A model generated the notes under the pieces. It was not told where the DNA came from. It saw only the letters and a program-made list of their open reading frames with translations, and did no database searches. Of a DNA stretch of 6,621 nt, positions 4,765-6,621 are shown one piece after another. The DNA lies in the NCBI GenBank assembly GCA_003453695.1, contig DMNK01000108.1:23621-30241 (forward strand), written 5' to 3'. Numbering within the stretch: position 1 is the stretch's first letter; each line of letters opens with the position of its first letter. The position numbers and the translations under genes were made by a program. This DNA comes from Acidimicrobiaceae bacterium. GTDB taxonomy: Bacteria; Actinomycetota; Acidimicrobiia; Acidimicrobiales; UBA8190.

Positions 4765-5940
4765 GTGGCCACCCCCCGTGAGCTGCTCAACCAGGCCAAG
4801 GCCGCCATCCGCGAACTCACGCCAGAGCAAGCCCAGACGCGGCTGGCCGAAGCCATCTTCCTCGACGTGCGAGAGCCCGACGAGTACGAGCAGGGCGCCA
4901 TCCCTGGTGCCGTGCACCTGCCCAGGGGGCATCTCGAGTTCCAGGTGGAGGGCCGTCTCCCCGACAAGTCCCGCCCGGTGGTCGTGTACTGCGCCGGGGG
5001 CGTGCGGTCGGCGTTCGCCGCCAAGACCATGACCGACCTGGGCTACGAGGACGCCACCTCCATGGCGGGCGGCTTCAACCGCTGGAAGGACGAAGGCCGT
5101 CCCTGGTCGACGCCCGACGCCCTCAGCCCGGATCAGCGCAACCGCTACCAGCGCCATCTGCTTCTTCCCGAGGTAGGGGAGACCGGCCAGCTCAAGCTGC
5201 TCGACTCGAAGGTCCTCCTGCTCGGGGCCGGCGGGCTCGGCTCTCCGGCGGCGATGTATCTGGCAGCTGCCGGCGTGGGCACCCTCGGCGTCATCGACAT
5301 GGACGTGGTCGACGACTCGAACCTCCAGCGACAGATCCTCCACAACATGGACCGCATCGGTGAGCGCAAGGTCGACTCGGCCAAGAAGACGCTGTCCGCT
5401 CTCAATCCCGACGTGGACGTCGTCACCTACGACGTGCGCCTGGGGGCCGACAACATCCTCGACATCATCGACGGTTACGACGTCATCCTCGACGGCACCG
5501 ACAACTTCCCCACCAGGTACCTCGTGAACGATGCCGCGCTGTTGAAGAGGGTCCCCGTCGTCCACGGGTCGATCTTCCGGTTCGAGGGTCAGGTGACGGT
5601 GTTCGCGCCCTACGAGGGCCCCTGCTACCGGTGCTTCGTCCCGCAGCCGCCGCCCGCCGAGCTGGCACCGTCGTGCGCCGAGGCCGGGGTGCTCGGTGTG
5701 CTGCCCGGCATCATCGGCTCCATCCAGGCCATCGAGACCTTGAAGGTGCTCCTCGGCCTGGGCGACCCGCTCATCGGGCGCCTCCTCGCCTACGACGCCC
5801 TTGAGGCGTCGTTCCGGACCTTCAAGCTCCATCGCGACCCGCAGTGCCCGGCATGCGGGGAGAACGCCGCGCCCATCGTCATCGCCGAGTACGACGACTT
5901 GTGCATGCCCCACCCGGCTACCCCTCCCGCAGCCGGCTGA
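4765..5940 (+). CDS. moeB: Rhodanese-MoeB fusion, E1-like sulfur-carrier adenylyl/sulfurtransferase
   Basis: A 391-residue cytosolic protein that should adenylate the C-terminal Gly-Gly of a small sulfur-carrier protein (MoaD, ThiS or CysO type) and supply sulfur to it. Residues 25-112 are a rhodanese domain: LDVREPDEYEQGAIPGAVHLP (33-53) and active-site loop YCAGGVRS with Cys76, the persulfide cysteine. Residues 124-385 are a ThiF/MoeB E1 domain: SPDQRNRYQRHLLLPEVG, nucleotide loop GAGGLGS (154-160), Asp178/Asp180, Arg189 in NLQRQ, Lys202, and DGTDN (243-247). Zinc pairs Cys287/Cys290 and Cys361/Cys364 are present. Cys304 in PSCAEAGVLGVLPG is at the position of the E1 thiol. The order is rhodanese first, the reverse of actinobacterial MoeZ and eukaryotic MOCS3. 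No carrier-protein gene is adjacent, so the partner is unknown. The gene is preceded by a leader hairpin and a strong Shine-Dalgarno. Confidence 0.93.
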   Translation: MATPRELLNQAKAAIRELTPEQAQTRLAEAIFLDVREPDEYEQGAIPGAVHLPRGHLEFQVEGRLPDKSRPVVVYCAGGVRSAFAAKTMTDLGYEDATSMAGGFNRWKDEGRPWSTPDALSPDQRNRYQRHLLLPEVGETGQLKLLDSKVLLLGAGGLGSPAAMYLAAAGVGTLGVIDMDVVDDSNLQRQILHNMDRIGERKVDSAKKTLSALNPDVDVVTYDVRLGADNILDIIDGYDVILDGTDNFPTRYLVNDAALLKRVPVVHGSIFRFEGQVTVFAPYEGPCYRCFVPQPPPAELAPSCAEAGVLGVLPGIIGSIQAIETLKVLLGLGDPLIGRLLAYDALEASFRTFKLHRDPQCPACGENAAPIVIAEYDDLCMPHPATPPAAG

Positions 5941-6013
5941 CTCCGCGGCCGGCAGCACGGGTGGCGGCGCCCTGGGTCCCGGGTCCGGCTGTCGGGCCTC
6001 GGTGCCGGGCTTC

Positions 6014-6019
6014 TAACCT
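6014..6019 (+). promoter_or_regulatory. Candidate -10 box (TAACCT) for leaderless mutase gene
   Basis: TAACCT is followed by GAAGCT (6 nt) and the GTG at 6026, with no Shine-Dalgarno. The spacing places the transcription start on the GTG. The preceding intergenic bases from 5941 contain GC-rich partial palindromes but no T-tailed terminator. Confidence 0.5.
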
Positions 6020-6025
6020 GAAGCT

Positions 6026-6621
6026 GTGACCAGCGAGGACAGGCGGACCGACTCGGGCATCGAGGTGCATCCCGTGTACGGTCCCGACGACCTGGCCGGC
6101 TGGGACCCCGGGGAGCAGCTCGGACGCCCCGGCGAGCCCCCCTACACCCGCGGCATCTACCCCAATATGTACCGGGGCCGGCTGTGGACCATGCGTCAGT
6201 ACGCCGGGTTCGGGACGGCAGAGTCGACGAACGAGCGCTTCAAGTTCCTTCTGGCGGCCGGCCAGACCGGCCTGTCGTGCGCCTTCGACCTGCCCACGCA
6301 GATGGGCCTCGACTCCGACCATCCCCGCGCCGAGGGTGAGGTGGGGCGGGTGGGCGTGGCCATCGACTCGCTGGCCGACATGCGCCTGCTGCTGGCCGAC
6401 TTGCCGCTGGACAAGGTCACGACGTCCATGACCATCAACGCCACGGCCGCCATCCTCCTGTTGCTGTACGAGCTCGTCGCCGAGGAGCACGGTGTGGACC
6501 CGGCCGTTCTGGGCGGAACCGTCCAGAACGACATTCTGAAGGAATACGTGGCCCGAGGCACCTACGTCTACCCACCGCGGCCGTCGATGCGGCTCATCAC
6601 CGACACCTTCGCCTACTGCGC
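6026..6621 (+). CDS. Methylmalonyl-CoA-mutase-family large subunit, 3' end outside window
   Basis: The first 198 residues of a B12-dependent acyl-CoA mutase, which rearranges carbon skeletons of acyl-CoA esters, for example (R)-methylmalonyl-CoA and succinyl-CoA. The visible part is the start of the substrate-binding TIM barrel: [20 protein letters not shown] (40-59), [37 protein letters not shown] (80-99), [21 protein letters not shown] (132-141) and [17 protein letters not shown] (164-180). Tyr59 and Arg177 occupy the positions of Tyr89 and Arg207 of the Propionibacterium enzyme (numbering from memory). Those residues recognise the substrate carboxylate and are replaced in isobutyryl-CoA mutases, so a dicarboxylyl-CoA substrate is favoured. 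Whether a B12 domain follows cannot be seen. GTG6026 is chosen because the protein has little sequence before the barrel and a -10 box lies 6 nt upstream. It starts 85 bp after the MoeB-like gene and is probably transcribed separately. Confidence 0.93.
   Translation, partial: MTSEDRRTDSGIEVHPVYGPDDLAGWDPGEQLGRPGEPPYTRGIYPNMYRGRLWTMRQYAGFGTAESTNERFKFLLAAGQTGLSCAFDLPTQMGLDSDHPRAEGEVGRVGVAIDSLADMRLLLADLPLDKVTTSMTINATAAILLLLYELVAEEHGVDPAVLGGTVQNDILKEYVARGTYVYPPRPSMRLITDTFAYC

Noticed and set aside
4596..5030. Longer N-terminus for the nitroreductase starting at 5030
   Set aside because: It lies antisense to the rhodanese domain and has no nitroreductase similarity before residue VELADAA at 4595.
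4702..5958. Minus-strand open frame of 418 codons opposite the rhodanese-MoeB gene
   Set aside because: It is a mirror frame of a clear two-domain enzyme. The sequence is rich in Val, Asp, His and Gly with no recognisable domain and no ribosome site.
5941..6013. Intrinsic terminator after the rhodanese-MoeB gene
   Set aside because: Only short CCGGC/GCCGG pairs with a long loop can be found, with no T-run.

Overview
This is a very GC-rich window (about 70% G+C by eye). GTG starts, TAnnnT-type -10 boxes placed directly in front of GTG codons, and the protein families present point to a high-GC actinomycete-type bacterium. My best guess is an Acidimicrobiia-like actinobacterium. The lineage call is an inference from style and gene content, not from a marker gene.

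Layout, left to right. (1) Bases 1-1688, plus strand: an M17 leucyl aminopeptidase (PepA family) whose reading frame runs off the left edge. Its visible N-terminus carries a Thr/Ala/Pro/Gly tandem repeat. (2) 1716-2417, minus strand: an ACT-domain protein with a probable GAF-like C-terminal half, convergent with pepA. (3) 2474-3163, minus strand: a 229-aa protein of unknown function with a possible winged-helix core. (4) 3340-4101, plus strand and divergent from (3): a single-domain GGDEF diguanylate cyclase with intact active and inhibitory sites. Its N-terminus carries a peptide almost identical to the ParA-contacting N-terminal motif of ParB proteins. (5) 3990-4595, minus strand: a nitroreductase-family flavoprotein whose 3' end overlaps the 3' end of the cyclase gene by 112 bp. 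(6) 4765-5940, plus strand and divergent from (5): a rhodanese + MoeB/ThiF-type E1 fusion in the reverse of the usual MoeZ domain order. (7) 6026 to the right edge, plus strand: the first 198 residues of a methylmalonyl-CoA-mutase-family large subunit, cut by the window end. No gene-free stretch exceeds about 180 bp, and I see no tRNA, rRNA, CRISPR array, insertion sequence or phage gene.

The genes do not form one pathway. pepA (peptide turnover), the MoeB-like E1 (sulfur transfer for molybdopterin, thiamine or thiolated products) and the mutase (propionate or branched acyl-CoA metabolism) look like ordinary chromosomal housekeeping genes. The most unusual part is the divergent pair at 2474-4101: a ParB-peptide-tagged c-di-GMP synthase facing a conserved-looking protein of unknown function across a 176-bp region that holds a palindrome. 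I infer that the cyclase may be positioned by a ParA/MipZ-type ATPase. A second theme is start-site architecture: three genes (ACT protein, nitroreductase, mutase) have a TAnnnT box 6-8 nt before a GTG start and no usable Shine-Dalgarno, which suggests leaderless transcripts, while the cyclase and the E1 gene have strong Shine-Dalgarno sequences.
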